NCBI GenBank assembly: GCA_035442025.1
Contig: DAORPQ010000002.1
Coordinates: 62,001 to 126,000 of the forward strand
Direction: 5' to 3'
DNA length: 64,000 nt
Source of the DNA: Competibacter_A sp003527885
GTDB taxonomy: Bacteria; Pseudomonadota; Gammaproteobacteria; Competibacterales; Competibacteraceae
This document shows positions 17,248 to 25,842 of the stretch, one piece after another. The position numbers and the translations under genes are program-made. The notes under the pieces were generated by a model. It was given only the letters and a program-made list of their open reading frames with translations. It was not told the origin of the DNA and made no database searches. The stretch's first letter is position 1. Each line of letters begins with the position of its first letter.

Positions 17248-17988
17248 GTGCGCTGGCAACTGGGTGACTGGGTCTTTCAACCCGGCTGGCCGTCCACCCT
17301 CGCCACGCTGCTGCTGTTGCCGTCGCTGCTGGGGCTGGGTTTCTGGCAAGCGGATCGGGCGCGCCAGAAAGCGGAGCTGCAAACCGCCTTTGCCGAGCGG
17401 TTCCAGCGGCCGTCGGTGCCCCTGGCTGACGTCGATCCCGCCGATCCCGCCAACCGCTATCTTCGCGTGACTGCCTCCGGCCGCTATGACGGCGCGCACC
17501 AGCTCTTGCTGGACAACCAGGTGCGCGATGGTCAGGTGGGGTATCATGCGCTCACCCCGTTGCGGCTGAACGACCATACGGCGATTCTGGTCAATCGGGG
17601 TTGGTTGCCGCTCGGCGCTTCGCGGCAGAGCTTGCCGGATGTGGCCGTGCGGGAAGAACCTGTTACCGTCACCGGTTGGCTGGCCCAGCCCGCCAATCCG
17701 GGTTTGTGGTGGGGGGAGGCGACCGGAGAGGCTTCGACTTGGCCGCGCGTCGTGCCCTATGTGGATTATCGGCGGTTGGCTGGCCCGCTGAATTATCGGC
17801 TGCAAGCGGCGGTGATCCTGCTGGAGCCGGACGCCCCCGCCGGTTACTGGCGCGACTGGCAACCCCGCTTTGGCGGGATCGGGCCGGAGCGCCATCGCGG
17901 TTACGCCGCGCAGTGGTTCGGCTTGGCGGCTTCCCTGCTGATCCTGTATCTTGCGGTCAATATCTCCCGATCCTCTCGCGCCGATTGA
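17248..17988 (+). CDS. SURF1-family cytochrome oxidase assembly protein
   Basis: A 246-residue membrane protein with the SURF1 layout: an N-terminal helix (~15-35, ending GFWQADRARQK), a large periplasmic domain and a C-terminal helix (~222-240). Conserved features are GYHALTPLRL, ILVNRGWLP and the C-terminal HRGYAAQWF, close to the family HxxYAxQW signature. SURF1 proteins help insert heme a into subunit I. Translation starts at GTG 17248 with GGGAG just upstream; no better ATG exists. It heads a second run (SURF1, SCO-like, ctaA, ctaB) with overlapping or nearly touching genes. Confidence 0.92.
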   Translation: MRWQLGDWVFQPGWPSTLATLLLLPSLLGLGFWQADRARQKAELQTAFAERFQRPSVPLADVDPADPANRYLRVTASGRYDGAHQLLLDNQVRDGQVGYHALTPLRLNDHTAILVNRGWLPLGASRQSLPDVAVREEPVTVTGWLAQPANPGLWWGEATGEASTWPRVVPYVDYRRLAGPLNYRLQAAVILLEPDAPAGYWRDWQPRFGGIGPERHRGYAAQWFGLAASLLILYLAVNISRSSRAD

Positions 17989-17995
17989 TTGTCCC

Positions 17996-18616
17996 ATGAA
18001 TGTCCGTTCGATTTCAGCGCTGCCGACGTCGCTACCCCCGATCTGGCGGCAGCGGTTGTTGTTGTTGTTCATCGTCGCCTGCTTCGCGGTGCCGTTGGGG
18101 GCGGCTTGGTTGCTGGTCGGTCATTGGCGTCCCGGAGGCTCGGTCCAGCACGGCGAATTGTTGGACCCGGCCCGGCCAGTGGATTTGCGGTTCGCCCCGA
18201 TAAGCGATGATCGCCCCAGAGCATCGCTCAAAGGCCAATGGGTGCTGGCTTATCTCGGTTCGGCGGGGGCGTGCGACGCGCGGTGCCGGACGGCGTTGTA
18301 CGGTATCCGGCAAGTACGGTTGGCCTTGGGCAAGGATATGGACCGGGTTCGAACCCTGGTGCTGCTGGATGACCGGCCGCAGGCCGCCTTGCGGCAGTGG
18401 TTGGCCGCCGAACATGCGGCCACGACGGTCGGGGTGGCCGACGCTGTCCCGCGCAATGCCCTGCTGGCGGCGTTCGACCGGCCCGGACAGGCGGGCGATT
18501 GGTTGTATCTGTTGGACCCGCTCGGCAATCTGTTGATGCGCTATCCGGTCGATACCGAACCGCGCGGCCTGCTCAAGGATCTCCAGCGGTTGTTGAAATG
18601 GTCGAAAATCGGATGA
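17996..18616 (+). CDS. SCO-like thioredoxin-fold protein of the cox cluster
   Basis: A 206-residue protein with an N-terminal membrane anchor (~20-43) and a periplasmic thioredoxin-like domain. It resembles SCO1/SenC copper-thiol chaperones around WVLAYLGSAGACDARCRTALYG fragments: cysteines C93 and C97 form the CxxxC motif, and a DPLGNLLMRYP segment follows. The usual later SCO histidine is not obvious, so metal delivery rather than redox function is uncertain. The ATG at 17996 is seven bases after the SURF1 stop. Its stop overlaps the ctaA start (ATGA). Cox clusters of gammaproteobacteria often carry such a protein, annotated as hypothetical or cytochrome oxidase assembly. Confidence 0.8.
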   Translation: MNVRSISALPTSLPPIWRQRLLLLFIVACFAVPLGAAWLLVGHWRPGGSVQHGELLDPARPVDLRFAPISDDRPRASLKGQWVLAYLGSAGACDARCRTALYGIRQVRLALGKDMDRVRTLVLLDDRPQAALRQWLAAEHAATTVGVADAVPRNALLAAFDRPGQAGDWLYLLDPLGNLLMRYPVDTEPRGLLKDLQRLLKWSKIG

Positions 18617-19629
18617 CCGAAACTCGCAAGACGTGGTTTCACCGTTTGGCTTGGGTGGCGCTGGCCCTGACGTTCGTCGTGGTGGTTCTGGGCGCTTACG
18701 TCCGTTTGTCGGACGCCGGTTTGGGCTGTCCCGACTGGCCGGGTTGCTATGGCCAGTTGGATGTTCCCGACGAAGCCCAGCAAATCGCGCGGGCCAATGA
18801 AGCGTATCCGCACCGCCCGGTGGAACCCGCCAAGGCCTGGAAGGAAATGGTTCACCGCTATTTCGCCGGCGCCTTGGGCGTGCTGGTTTTGGCGCTGGCC
18901 GTGCTGGCTTGGCGGAGTCGGTCAGCGGTTCGACAACCCCTCGCTTTACCGCTTTTCTTGGTGGTGCTGATCGTGTTTCAGGCCCTGCTGGGGATGTGGA
19001 CCGTGACTTGGCAGTTGAAGCCGGTGGTGGTCATGGCGCATCTGTTGGGGGGGCTGGCGACCCTGGGTCTGCTGGCTTGGCTGGTGCTGCGCCAAGGCGG
19101 CTACGGCCTGGAAGCCGTGGCCGCTGACCATGGGGCCTTGTGCAATTACGCGCTGCTGGGTTTGGTGCTGCTGGTGGCGCAGATCGCCCTGGGGGGCTGG
19201 ACCAGCGCCAACTATGCGGCCTTGGCGTGCCCCGACTTTCCGACCTGCCAGAGCCGTTGGTGGCCGCCGACCGACTTTAAGGAGGCGTTCACCTTATGGC
19301 GGGGCCTCGGCGTTTCCTATGAAGGCGGCGTGTTGGCCAACGAGGCCCGCGTCACCATCCATTTGATGCACCGGCTGGGCGCTTTGGCGGTCTTCCTCTA
19401 TCTGGGCTGGCTGAGCTGGCGGCTGATGGCGGCGGGCCACAGCCGGGCGCTCCGCTTCGGCGGGCTGGTGGTCGCCGCCTTGCTGGCCGGCCAACTGGCC
19501 TTGGGCATCGCCAACGTCCTGCTGCGGTTGCCCTTGCCGGTCGCGGTCGCGCACAACGGCGGCGCCGCACTGCTGTTGCTGGCCTTGGTGGCGCTCAATC
19601 ATCTGGTCCGACCGGAAACCGCCGCATGA
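18613..19629 (+). CDS. ctaA: heme A synthase (COX15/CtaA)
   Basis: A 338-residue, eight-helix membrane enzyme that oxidises heme O to heme A for the aa3 oxidase. Motifs include GAYVRLSDAGLGCPDWPGCYG after helix I, EMVHRYFAGALG with a heme-ligand histidine, the second-half repeat GGWTSANYAALACPDFPTCQ with paired cysteines, and HLMHRLGA. The length fits type-2 CtaA proteins of proteobacteria. I use ATG 18613, which overlaps the previous stop; the frame is open far upstream but only as a shadow. It is coupled to ctaB downstream by another ATGA overlap. Confidence 0.96.
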   Translation: MTETRKTWFHRLAWVALALTFVVVVLGAYVRLSDAGLGCPDWPGCYGQLDVPDEAQQIARANEAYPHRPVEPAKAWKEMVHRYFAGALGVLVLALAVLAWRSRSAVRQPLALPLFLVVLIVFQALLGMWTVTWQLKPVVVMAHLLGGLATLGLLAWLVLRQGGYGLEAVAADHGALCNYALLGLVLLVAQIALGGWTSANYAALACPDFPTCQSRWWPPTDFKEAFTLWRGLGVSYEGGVLANEARVTIHLMHRLGALAVFLYLGWLSWRLMAAGHSRALRFGGLVVAALLAGQLALGIANVLLRLPLPVAVAHNGGAALLLLALVALNHLVRPETAA

Positions 19630-20543
19630 TGGCCGCCACTTTCCAAACGCTGCGCGCCAGTTTTCGCCGCCACGGTCGGGATTATCTGGAATTGACCAAG
19701 CCCAGGGTGGTCGCCTTGATCACCTTTACCGCCATCGTCGGCATGTTGCTGGCCACGCCGGGCATGGTGCCGTGGGACATTTTGCTGTTCGGCTCGCTGG
19801 GGATCGCGCTGATGGCGGGTTCCGCCGCCGCCATCAACCATCTGGTCGATAGGAAGGCGGATGCCATCATGGCCCGGACCCGGCACCGGCCGTTGCCCAG
19901 CGGCCATTTGGAGTCGTGGCAGGTCTTGGGTTTCGCCTCGGTCATCGGCGTGGGCGGTTTCGGCTTGTTACTGGCTTTTACCAACCCGTTGACCGCCGTT
20001 TTGACCTTCGCCTCGCTGATCGGCTACGCCGTCATCTACACCCTGTTTCTCAAGCGGGCCACGCCGCAGAACATCGTCATCGGCGGGGCGGCCGGCGCGG
20101 CGCCCCCGCTGCTGGGTTGGACGGCGGTCACCGGGCAGGTGGATTCCGGCGCGCTGCTGCTGTTTTTGATCATTTACATTTGGACGCCGCCACATTTTTG
20201 GGCGCTCGCCATCCATCGCCGCCACGATTACGCCAACGCCGATATCCCCATGCTGCCGGTGACCCATGGTGTGGCTTTCACCCGGCTACATATCCTGCTT
20301 TATACCATCTTACTGTTTCTGGTCACGCTGCTGCCGTTCCTGACCGGCATGAGCGGCTGGATTTATCTGATCGGCGCCGTGGTTTTGGGGCTACGGTTCC
20401 TCAGCTACGCCACCCGTTTGTACGCGACGGCCGACGACCGTTTGGCGATGCCGACCTTCGGGTTCTCGATCGTTTATCTGTTTGGCTTGTTCGCCGCGTT
20501 GATGCTCGATCATTACGCGGCGCGCCTGTTGGATAAACTCTAA
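19626..20543 (+). CDS. ctaB: protoheme IX farnesyltransferase (heme O synthase)
   Basis: A 305-residue UbiA-type prenyltransferase with about nine helices. It attaches farnesyl to heme B, making heme O for CtaA. The first Asp-rich motif is in NHLVDRKADAIMARTRHRPLPSG, and the second polar motif appears in RRHDYANADIPMLPV. ELTKPRVVALITF at the N-terminus is typical. It overlaps ctaA by four bases, so both heme-modifying enzymes are made together. An equally good ATG three bases later cannot be excluded. The gene ends the aa3 cluster. Confidence 0.96.
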   Translation: MMAATFQTLRASFRRHGRDYLELTKPRVVALITFTAIVGMLLATPGMVPWDILLFGSLGIALMAGSAAAINHLVDRKADAIMARTRHRPLPSGHLESWQVLGFASVIGVGGFGLLLAFTNPLTAVLTFASLIGYAVIYTLFLKRATPQNIVIGGAAGAAPPLLGWTAVTGQVDSGALLLFLIIYIWTPPHFWALAIHRRHDYANADIPMLPVTHGVAFTRLHILLYTILLFLVTLLPFLTGMSGWIYLIGAVVLGLRFLSYATRLYATADDRLAMPTFGFSIVYLFGLFAALMLDHYAARLLDKL

Positions 20544-20751
20544 ATTCCAGTTTTTTGGGAAGGCTGGCGGATCGCGGCTAAGGTATTGCCGTTTTTTATA
20601 ACATTAGCCGATGCTGATTGAGAAAACCCGGACGATATTAGTAGAATAAGCGATCGTCTGGCCCCAGCGGACGCCTGCTCCATCCCGGCTTTCAACCGGC
20701 GGAAAATAACTACACGCTTCCAACCTCGTGGCTTGCTAAGGAGGCTTAGAG
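20544..20751. other. 208-bp region upstream of ccoN
   Basis: This spacer separates ctaB from ccoN and must hold the cbb3 promoter. I looked for the FNR/ANR box (TTGAT-N4-ATCAA) expected for a low-oxygen oxidase and found none. The nearest is TTGAGAAAACCCGG near 20618, whose right half does not match. AAGGAGG at about 20738 is the ribosome site of ccoN. No small gene or terminator is evident. Confidence 0.45.
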
Positions 20752-22200
20752 ATGGCCCAAAGCTCAGCATTGCCGGTCGAACAATACAACTTCGATATCG
20801 TCCGAAAGTTCATGATCGTGGCCATGGTCTATGGCCTCATCGGCATGACCGTCGGTGTCTACATCGCCTGCGAATTGGCGTGGCCCTCGCTCAATTTCGA
20901 CATTCCCGCCTTGACCTTCGGCCGGCTGCGTCCGGTGCACACCAGCTTGGTCATTTTCGGGTTCGGGGGCAGCGCGCTGTTCGCGACCGCTTATTACATC
21001 GTGCAACGCACCTGTCAGGCGCGGTTGGCGTTTCCCTGGTTGGCCGAATTCACGTTCTGGGGCTGGACGGCAGGGGTCGCGCTGGGGGTGATCACCTATA
21101 TGGCCGGCTTTTCCCAGGGCCGGGAATACGCGGAATTCGAATGGCCGCTGGACATCGCCATCACTTTGGTGTGGGTGTGCTACATCGTGGTTTACGTCGA
21201 GACTCTGCGCCGGCGCAGCCAACCGCACATCTACGTCGCCAACTGGTTCTTCCTGTCCTTCCTGCTGGCCGTGGCGCTGCTGCACATCTTCAACAATCTG
21301 GCGGTGCCGTCGGGTTTGCTCAAATCCTACAGCCTGTTTGCCGGCGTGCAGGACGCCATGACCCAGTGGTGGTACGGCCATAACGCGGTGGGCTTCTTCC
21401 TGACCGCCGCTTTCCTGGGCATGATGTACTATTTCGTGCCCAAGCAGGCCGGGCGTCCGGTCTACTCTTACCGGTTGTCGATCATCCATTTCTGGGCGCT
21501 GATTTTCCTGTACATGTGGGCCGGCGGCCACCACCTGCACTGGACCGCTCTGCCCGACTGGGTGTCCAGCCTGTCGGCCACCTTCTCGATCCTGTTGCTG
21601 ATGCCTTCCTGGGGCGGCATGATCAACGGCATCATGACCTTGTCCGGCGCGTGGGACAAGCTGCGCTCCGACCCGATCATGCTGTTTTTGATCACTTCGC
21701 TGTCGTTCTACGGCATGTCCACCTTCGAGGGTCCGCTGATGTCCTTAAAGAGCGTCAACGCGCTGTCGCACTACACCGACTGGACCATCGGCCACGTCCA
21801 TTCGGGCGCGCTGGGCTGGGTGGCGCTGGTGAGTTTCGGCTCCTTCTACCATCTGATCCCGCGCTTGTACCAGACCAAGCTCTACAGCCAGACGCTGATC
21901 TACGTGCACTTCTGGCTCGCCACCATCGGCATCGTGCTCTATATCACCTCGATGTGGGTCGCCGGCATCGGCCAGGGTTTGATGCTGCGCAGCTTCGACG
22001 ATTACGGCAACCTGGCCTACACCTTCATCGAAACGGTCGAGTTCATGCACACGCCGTATGTCTGGCGGGCTTTGGGCGGCGCCTTCTTCGTGGCCGGCGC
22101 GCTGGTGATGGCCTACAACCTGGTGATGACCGTGCAGGCGTCCCGCCGCGAGCAGGCGGCCTTGGAAGCCAAACTGGCGGCCAAACTGGCCAAGGCTTGA
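20752..22200 (+). CDS. ccoN: cbb3-type cytochrome c oxidase subunit I
   Basis: A 482-residue, 12-helix catalytic subunit of the high-affinity cbb3 oxidase (C-family heme-copper oxidase). Evidence: the VHTSLVIFGFGGSALFATAYYIVQRTCQ helix-II segment in parts, WWYGHNAVGFFLTAAFLGMMYYFVPK with CuB-histidine region, GGHHLHWTALPDW, and SHYTDWTIGHVHSGALGW with heme histidines. An AAGGAGG ribosome site lies seven bases ahead of the ATG. It starts the ccoNOQP operon, with ccoO 27 bases downstream. Enzymes of this family work at low oxygen. Confidence 0.97.
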   Translation: MAQSSALPVEQYNFDIVRKFMIVAMVYGLIGMTVGVYIACELAWPSLNFDIPALTFGRLRPVHTSLVIFGFGGSALFATAYYIVQRTCQARLAFPWLAEFTFWGWTAGVALGVITYMAGFSQGREYAEFEWPLDIAITLVWVCYIVVYVETLRRRSQPHIYVANWFFLSFLLAVALLHIFNNLAVPSGLLKSYSLFAGVQDAMTQWWYGHNAVGFFLTAAFLGMMYYFVPKQAGRPVYSYRLSIIHFWALIFLYMWAGGHHLHWTALPDWVSSLSATFSILLLMPSWGGMINGIMTLSGAWDKLRSDPIMLFLITSLSFYGMSTFEGPLMSLKSVNALSHYTDWTIGHVHSGALGWVALVSFGSFYHLIPRLYQTKLYSQTLIYVHFWLATIGIVLYITSMWVAGIGQGLMLRSFDDYGNLAYTFIETVEFMHTPYVWRALGGAFFVAGALVMAYNLVMTVQASRREQAALEAKLAAKLAKA

Positions 22201-22227
22201 CGCACGCTTTGCGGAGATCGAACGACC

Positions 22228-22962
22228 ATGCGACACGAACATATCGAAACCAATTCCGCCCTGATGCTGTTGTTGATCTTGGTGGTCATCAGCATCGGTG
22301 GCTTGGTGGAAATCGTCCCGCTGTTTTACATCAGCGAGACCATCGAAAAAGTGGACGGCGTGCGTCCCTATACCCCCTTGGAAAGCCGGGGGCGCGACAT
22401 TTACGTGCGGGAGGGTTGCTACCTGTGCCATTCCCAGCAGATTCGGCCGTTTCGCGATGAATGGCTGCGCTACGGCCATTACTCGCTGGCGGCGGAGTCG
22501 CAATACGACCATCCGTTCCAGTGGGGGTCGCGGCGCACGGGGCCCGATCTGGCGCGGGTAGGGGGTAAATACTCCAACCAGTGGCAGGTCCAGCATTTGA
22601 AGAACCCCCAATCGGTCGTGCCCCAGTCCATCATGCCGCGCTATCCGTGGTTGCTGGAGCATGATCTGGACTATTCCGACGCGGGCGCCCGGATGCGCGC
22701 GCAACGGGCGGCGGGCGTGCCTTACTCCCTGACGCAGCAGGAGTACGACGCCAACCTCAAGCGCTTCGGGAAAGATATCGCCGATCAACTGGACATCAAC
22801 CAAGCGCAGGACAGCTTGCTCAAGCAGGCCCGCGAGCGTGATTTTGACGGTTTCCCCAACCGGGTCACGGAGATGGAAGCGTTGGTCGCGTACTTGCAGG
22901 TATTGGGCACCATGGTGGATTTCACCAAGTACGACGAAGGCTATTTTGCGCAATTCCGTTAA
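22228..22962 (+). CDS. ccoO: cbb3-type cytochrome c oxidase subunit II (mono-heme)
   Basis: A 244-residue membrane-anchored c-type cytochrome. It has one N-terminal helix (~10-33), then a periplasmic domain with a single heme site CYLCH (64-68) followed by the invariant SQQIRPFRDE. The axial methionine is probably in the SIMPRYPWLLE segment. It shuttles electrons from CcoP to CcoN. Length and layout are standard. GGAG lies upstream of its ATG, and it sits between ccoN and ccoQ in the usual order. Confidence 0.97.
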   Translation: MRHEHIETNSALMLLLILVVISIGGLVEIVPLFYISETIEKVDGVRPYTPLESRGRDIYVREGCYLCHSQQIRPFRDEWLRYGHYSLAAESQYDHPFQWGSRRTGPDLARVGGKYSNQWQVQHLKNPQSVVPQSIMPRYPWLLEHDLDYSDAGARMRAQRAAGVPYSLTQQEYDANLKRFGKDIADQLDINQAQDSLLKQARERDFDGFPNRVTEMEALVAYLQVLGTMVDFTKYDEGYFAQFR

Positions 22963-23006
22963 TTCCGAATCGCGCCCCCGCGCGGGGCGCGTTGGAGTTC
23001 GCTCCG

Positions 23007-23240
23007 ATGGTTGACTGGCTGCTGTGGTTCACCCGCATGGAGAATTCCAAACCTTTGGCCCTGGTGCTGTTTTTCGGAGCCTTCTGCGGCATCCTGATTT
23101 ACGTGTTCACCGGCAAACAGCGCGCCAAGCGCTTGGAATCGTATAAGTACATCCCGTTCGACGACGATGGGCCACCGCTGTCCGACAGTTTGCGATCCGA
23201 ACAACGATCCCAATCCCGCAAGGTGATGGACAATGAGTGA
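23007..23240 (+). CDS. ccoQ: cbb3-type oxidase subunit CcoQ
   Basis: A 77-residue protein with one transmembrane helix (~18-37, LALVLFFGAFCGILIYVF) followed by a cytoplasmic tail containing RLESYKYIPFDDD, the usual CcoQ ending. It is somewhat longer than many CcoQ proteins because of a charged C-terminal extension (SDSLRSEQRSQSRKVMDNE). CcoQ stabilises the cbb3 complex and can contribute to its regulation. I chose ATG 23007 over a TTG at 22992. Its end overlaps ccoP by eight bases. Confidence 0.88.
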   Translation: MVDWLLWFTRMENSKPLALVLFFGAFCGILIYVFTGKQRAKRLESYKYIPFDDDGPPLSDSLRSEQRSQSRKVMDNE

Positions 23241-24189
23241 AAAAATGCACGAACAACAATCGACCGGTGCCGTCCAGACCACCGGGCACGCCTGGGACGG
23301 CGATTTACAGGAATACAATAACCCGCTTCCGCGTTGGTGGCTGTGGTGTTTTTACGGCACCGTGGTCTTTTCGGTGCTTTATTGGTTCATCTACCCCTCC
23401 TGGCCGGTCGGGCAAACCTGGCTCAAGGGTTTCGGCAGCGTCAGCTACACCGTGACCGACAAGGCGACCGGCCAGCAGAAAGAGCAAGACTATCGCTGGA
23501 ATACCCGCTCGCTGCTGCTGGAAGACCTCAGCGACGCCGCCAACAACAAGCAGCGCAAGGACATGATGGCCAAGGTCCAGGCGGCCGACTACGAGCAGGT
23601 CCTCAAGGACCCCAAGATGATGGAGTTCGCGCGCTCGGTCGGCAAGGGGCTGTTCGGCGACAATTGCGCGGCCTGTCACGGTCGCGGCGGGCAGGGCGTC
23701 GCCGGGTTGTATCCGAACTTGACCGACGATGATTGGTTGTGGGGCGGCGACATGGCCCAGATTCATCAAACCCTGGTGCAAGGCCGCAACGGCTTCATGC
23801 CGGCCTTCGGGCAGGTGCTGAAGCCGGAACAACTGGACGATGTGGCCGAGTACGTACTGACCCTGGCCAGCGAAACCCGGCCGAGCGATGCGTCCGAGCG
23901 CGGCAAGGAGATTTTCCACGGCCAAACCGGCGGTTGCTACTATTGCCACGGCGCCGACGCCAAGGGCGTACCCTCGCAGGGCGCGGCCAATCTGACCGAC
24001 AAGATTTGGGCGGTTGCCGACGTGCCCGCGCAAAAGAACCTGCCGGATAAAAAAACGGCCCTCAAGAACTTCATTTCGTCTGGCGTGAACAACACCCGGA
24101 TCATGCCGCCTTGGAAAGACCGCTTGTCGCCGACCGATATCAAGCTCTTGGCGGTTTATGTCCGTCAGTTGGGCGGCGGCAAGCAGTAG
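23233..24189 (+). CDS. ccoP: cbb3-type cytochrome c oxidase subunit III (di-heme)
   Basis: A 318-residue di-heme cytochrome c that receives electrons for the cbb3 oxidase. An N-terminal segment has one helix (~36-55, RWWLWCFYGTVVFSVLYWFIYPSWP fragments). Two cytochrome c domains follow, with heme motifs CAACH (145-149) and CYYCH (235-239), each with a downstream methionine (GFMPAFG and RIMPPW). The EYNNPLPRWW start is diagnostic for CcoP. It overlaps ccoQ, ends the structural operon, and is followed by a strong hairpin. Confidence 0.97.
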   Translation: MSEKMHEQQSTGAVQTTGHAWDGDLQEYNNPLPRWWLWCFYGTVVFSVLYWFIYPSWPVGQTWLKGFGSVSYTVTDKATGQQKEQDYRWNTRSLLLEDLSDAANNKQRKDMMAKVQAADYEQVLKDPKMMEFARSVGKGLFGDNCAACHGRGGQGVAGLYPNLTDDDWLWGGDMAQIHQTLVQGRNGFMPAFGQVLKPEQLDDVAEYVLTLASETRPSDASERGKEIFHGQTGGCYYCHGADAKGVPSQGAANLTDKIWAVADVPAQKNLPDKKTALKNFISSGVNNTRIMPPWKDRLSPTDIKLLAVYVRQLGGGKQ

Positions 24190-24231
24190 CTTACCGCCGC
24201 CCACTACAAGGCCGGTTGGCTCGCCGATCCA

Positions 24232-24255
24232 CTCACCCCCCGCTCGGGGGGTGAG
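24232..24255 (+). terminator. hairpin after ccoNOQP
   Basis: A perfect 10-bp stem (24232-24241 with 24246-24255: CTCACCCCCC / GGGGGGTGAG) around a GCTC loop, 42 bases after the ccoP stop. The following bases (GCGTTTATCC) give only a weak T run, so termination may be partial. It could also protect the 3' end of the structural mRNA while allowing some read-through to ccoG. Confidence 0.6.
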
Positions 24256-24417
24256 GCGTTTATCCCCAATAATATTAATACTTGCTAATATTCTCTGCTT
24301 CACGGGGCGTCCGGGCTGGCTGGCCACCGCCCGCGCGCCGCCGACCGACATTCGGCAGCGGCTTCCTTGGCGCACCCTGTAACCGTCCACGCCGTTCAAT
24401 GGTACATCGAGTGGATC

Positions 24418-25842
24418 ATGTCCGAAGAAACAGCCCAGCTTTATCAGAAGCGCATTCAAATCTATCCACGTTCCGTCAAGGGGCGATTTCGCAATCTCAA
24501 AACCGCCGCGCTGGTGTTGGCGTATGTGATTTATTACCTGCTGCCCTGGCTGCGCTGGGATCGGCCCAACGCGCCCGACCAAGCCGTGCTTTACGATTTG
24601 CCGGGCCGGCATTTCTACATCTTTGGCTTGACCATTCAGGTGCAAGACATCTTCTGGCTGGCCGGCGCGCTGATCATTTTCGCGATCCTGCTGTTTTTCG
24701 TCACCGGCTTGGCCGGACGGGTCTGGTGCGGTTATTTCTGCTTTCAGACGCTGTGGACCGATCTGTTCATGATGGTTGAGCATTGGGTGCAGGGCGAGCG
24801 GCCGGCGCGGATGCGGCTCGACAAGGGACCGTGGAATCGCGAGAAATTCGCCAAGAAAGGCGGCACTTACGCCTTGTGGCTGCTCATCGCGTTCTGGACA
24901 GGCCTGACCTTTACCATGTATTGGACCGACGCGCCGACGCTGGTGGTGGATACGCTGCTGGGGCGAGCGCCGTATCCGGCGTACTTCACCACGTTCCTGC
25001 TGACCGCGACGACCTTCGTCATGGCGGGTCTGGCCCGCGAGCAGGTCTGCACCTACATGTGTCCCTACGCGCGCTTTCAAAGCGCTATGTTCGACCATGA
25101 CACGCTGATCGTGTCCTACAACCAGCGGCGCGGCGACGGTGAAAAAGGGCGCGCCAAACTCGGTAAAGGCTTGAAAACCCGTGAAGAGCGCCAGGCGCAA
25201 GGGGTCGGGGATTGCATCGAATGCGGTTATTGCGTGCAGGTGTGTCCGGTCGGCATCGACATTCGCAAGGGCCTTCAGTATCAGTGTATCTCCTGCGCGC
25301 TGTGCATCGACGCCTGCGACACCATCATGGACAATTTGCAGTGGCCGCGCGGCTTGATCCGCTATACCTCGGAAAATGCCCTCAGCGGCAAGAAAACTAA
25401 TCTGATCAAGGCAAAAACGATCGGTTACGGCGTGATTCTGGTGGCGGCCATCGCGATGTTGACCTGGAGCATCCTGACCCGCTCGCCTTACACGGCGACC
25501 GTCGAACAAGTCCGTCAGCCGTTGTACTCACAACTGACCGACGGCAGTACCCGCAATACCTACGAAATCAAGCTGAACAACAAGTTGACGGCGCCGATGA
25601 CGGTGGGCATCGGCATCGAAGGCGCGACCGGCGCGATTCTGGACATGGATGGCATGGAGCGAATCGCGCTGGAGCCTCAGGAGCGCATCAAGTTGCTGGC
25701 GCGCGTGCAAATTGCGCCCGACCCGACCGGAAAGGGCGAACATATCGATAAGATTACGTTCGTCATCAAACCCTTGGAGGGGGTGACGGCCGAACCGATC
25801 CGCCGGCGGGTGCCGTTCTCCACGCCGGATGACGGGCGATGA
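24418..25842 (+). CDS. ccoG: cytochrome c oxidase accessory protein CcoG
   Basis: A 474-residue membrane protein with a polyferredoxin core, known as CcoG/FixG/RdxA. It has about five helices, with GYFCFQTLWTD and CTYMCPYARFQSAMFD cysteine blocks between them. Two 4Fe-4S motifs then follow, DCIECGYCVQVCPVGIDIRKG (in parts) and CISCALCIDACD, and finally a C-terminal immunoglobulin-like periplasmic domain. CcoG is linked to reduction of copper for cbb3 assembly. I take ATG 24418 (MSEETAQLY) rather than an upstream in-frame codon at 24367. It overlaps the FixH gene by four bases. Confidence 0.95.
   Translation: MSEETAQLYQKRIQIYPRSVKGRFRNLKTAALVLAYVIYYLLPWLRWDRPNAPDQAVLYDLPGRHFYIFGLTIQVQDIFWLAGALIIFAILLFFVTGLAGRVWCGYFCFQTLWTDLFMMVEHWVQGERPARMRLDKGPWNREKFAKKGGTYALWLLIAFWTGLTFTMYWTDAPTLVVDTLLGRAPYPAYFTTFLLTATTFVMAGLAREQVCTYMCPYARFQSAMFDHDTLIVSYNQRRGDGEKGRAKLGKGLKTREERQAQGVGDCIECGYCVQVCPVGIDIRKGLQYQCISCALCIDACDTIMDNLQWPRGLIRYTSENALSGKKTNLIKAKTIGYGVILVAAIAMLTWSILTRSPYTATVEQVRQPLYSQLTDGSTRNTYEIKLNNKLTAPMTVGIGIEGATGAILDMDGMERIALEPQERIKLLARVQIAPDPTGKGEHIDKITFVIKPLEGVTAEPIRRRVPFSTPDDGR

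Noticed and set aside
20544..20751. An FNR/ANR box upstream of ccoN
   Set aside because: No sequence with two matching TTGAT/ATCAA half-sites was found; the nearest candidate matches on one side only.
23305..25509. A 734-codon frame antisense to ccoP and ccoG
   Set aside because: It crosses the intergenic terminator and two clear genes on the other strand and has no recognisable domain.
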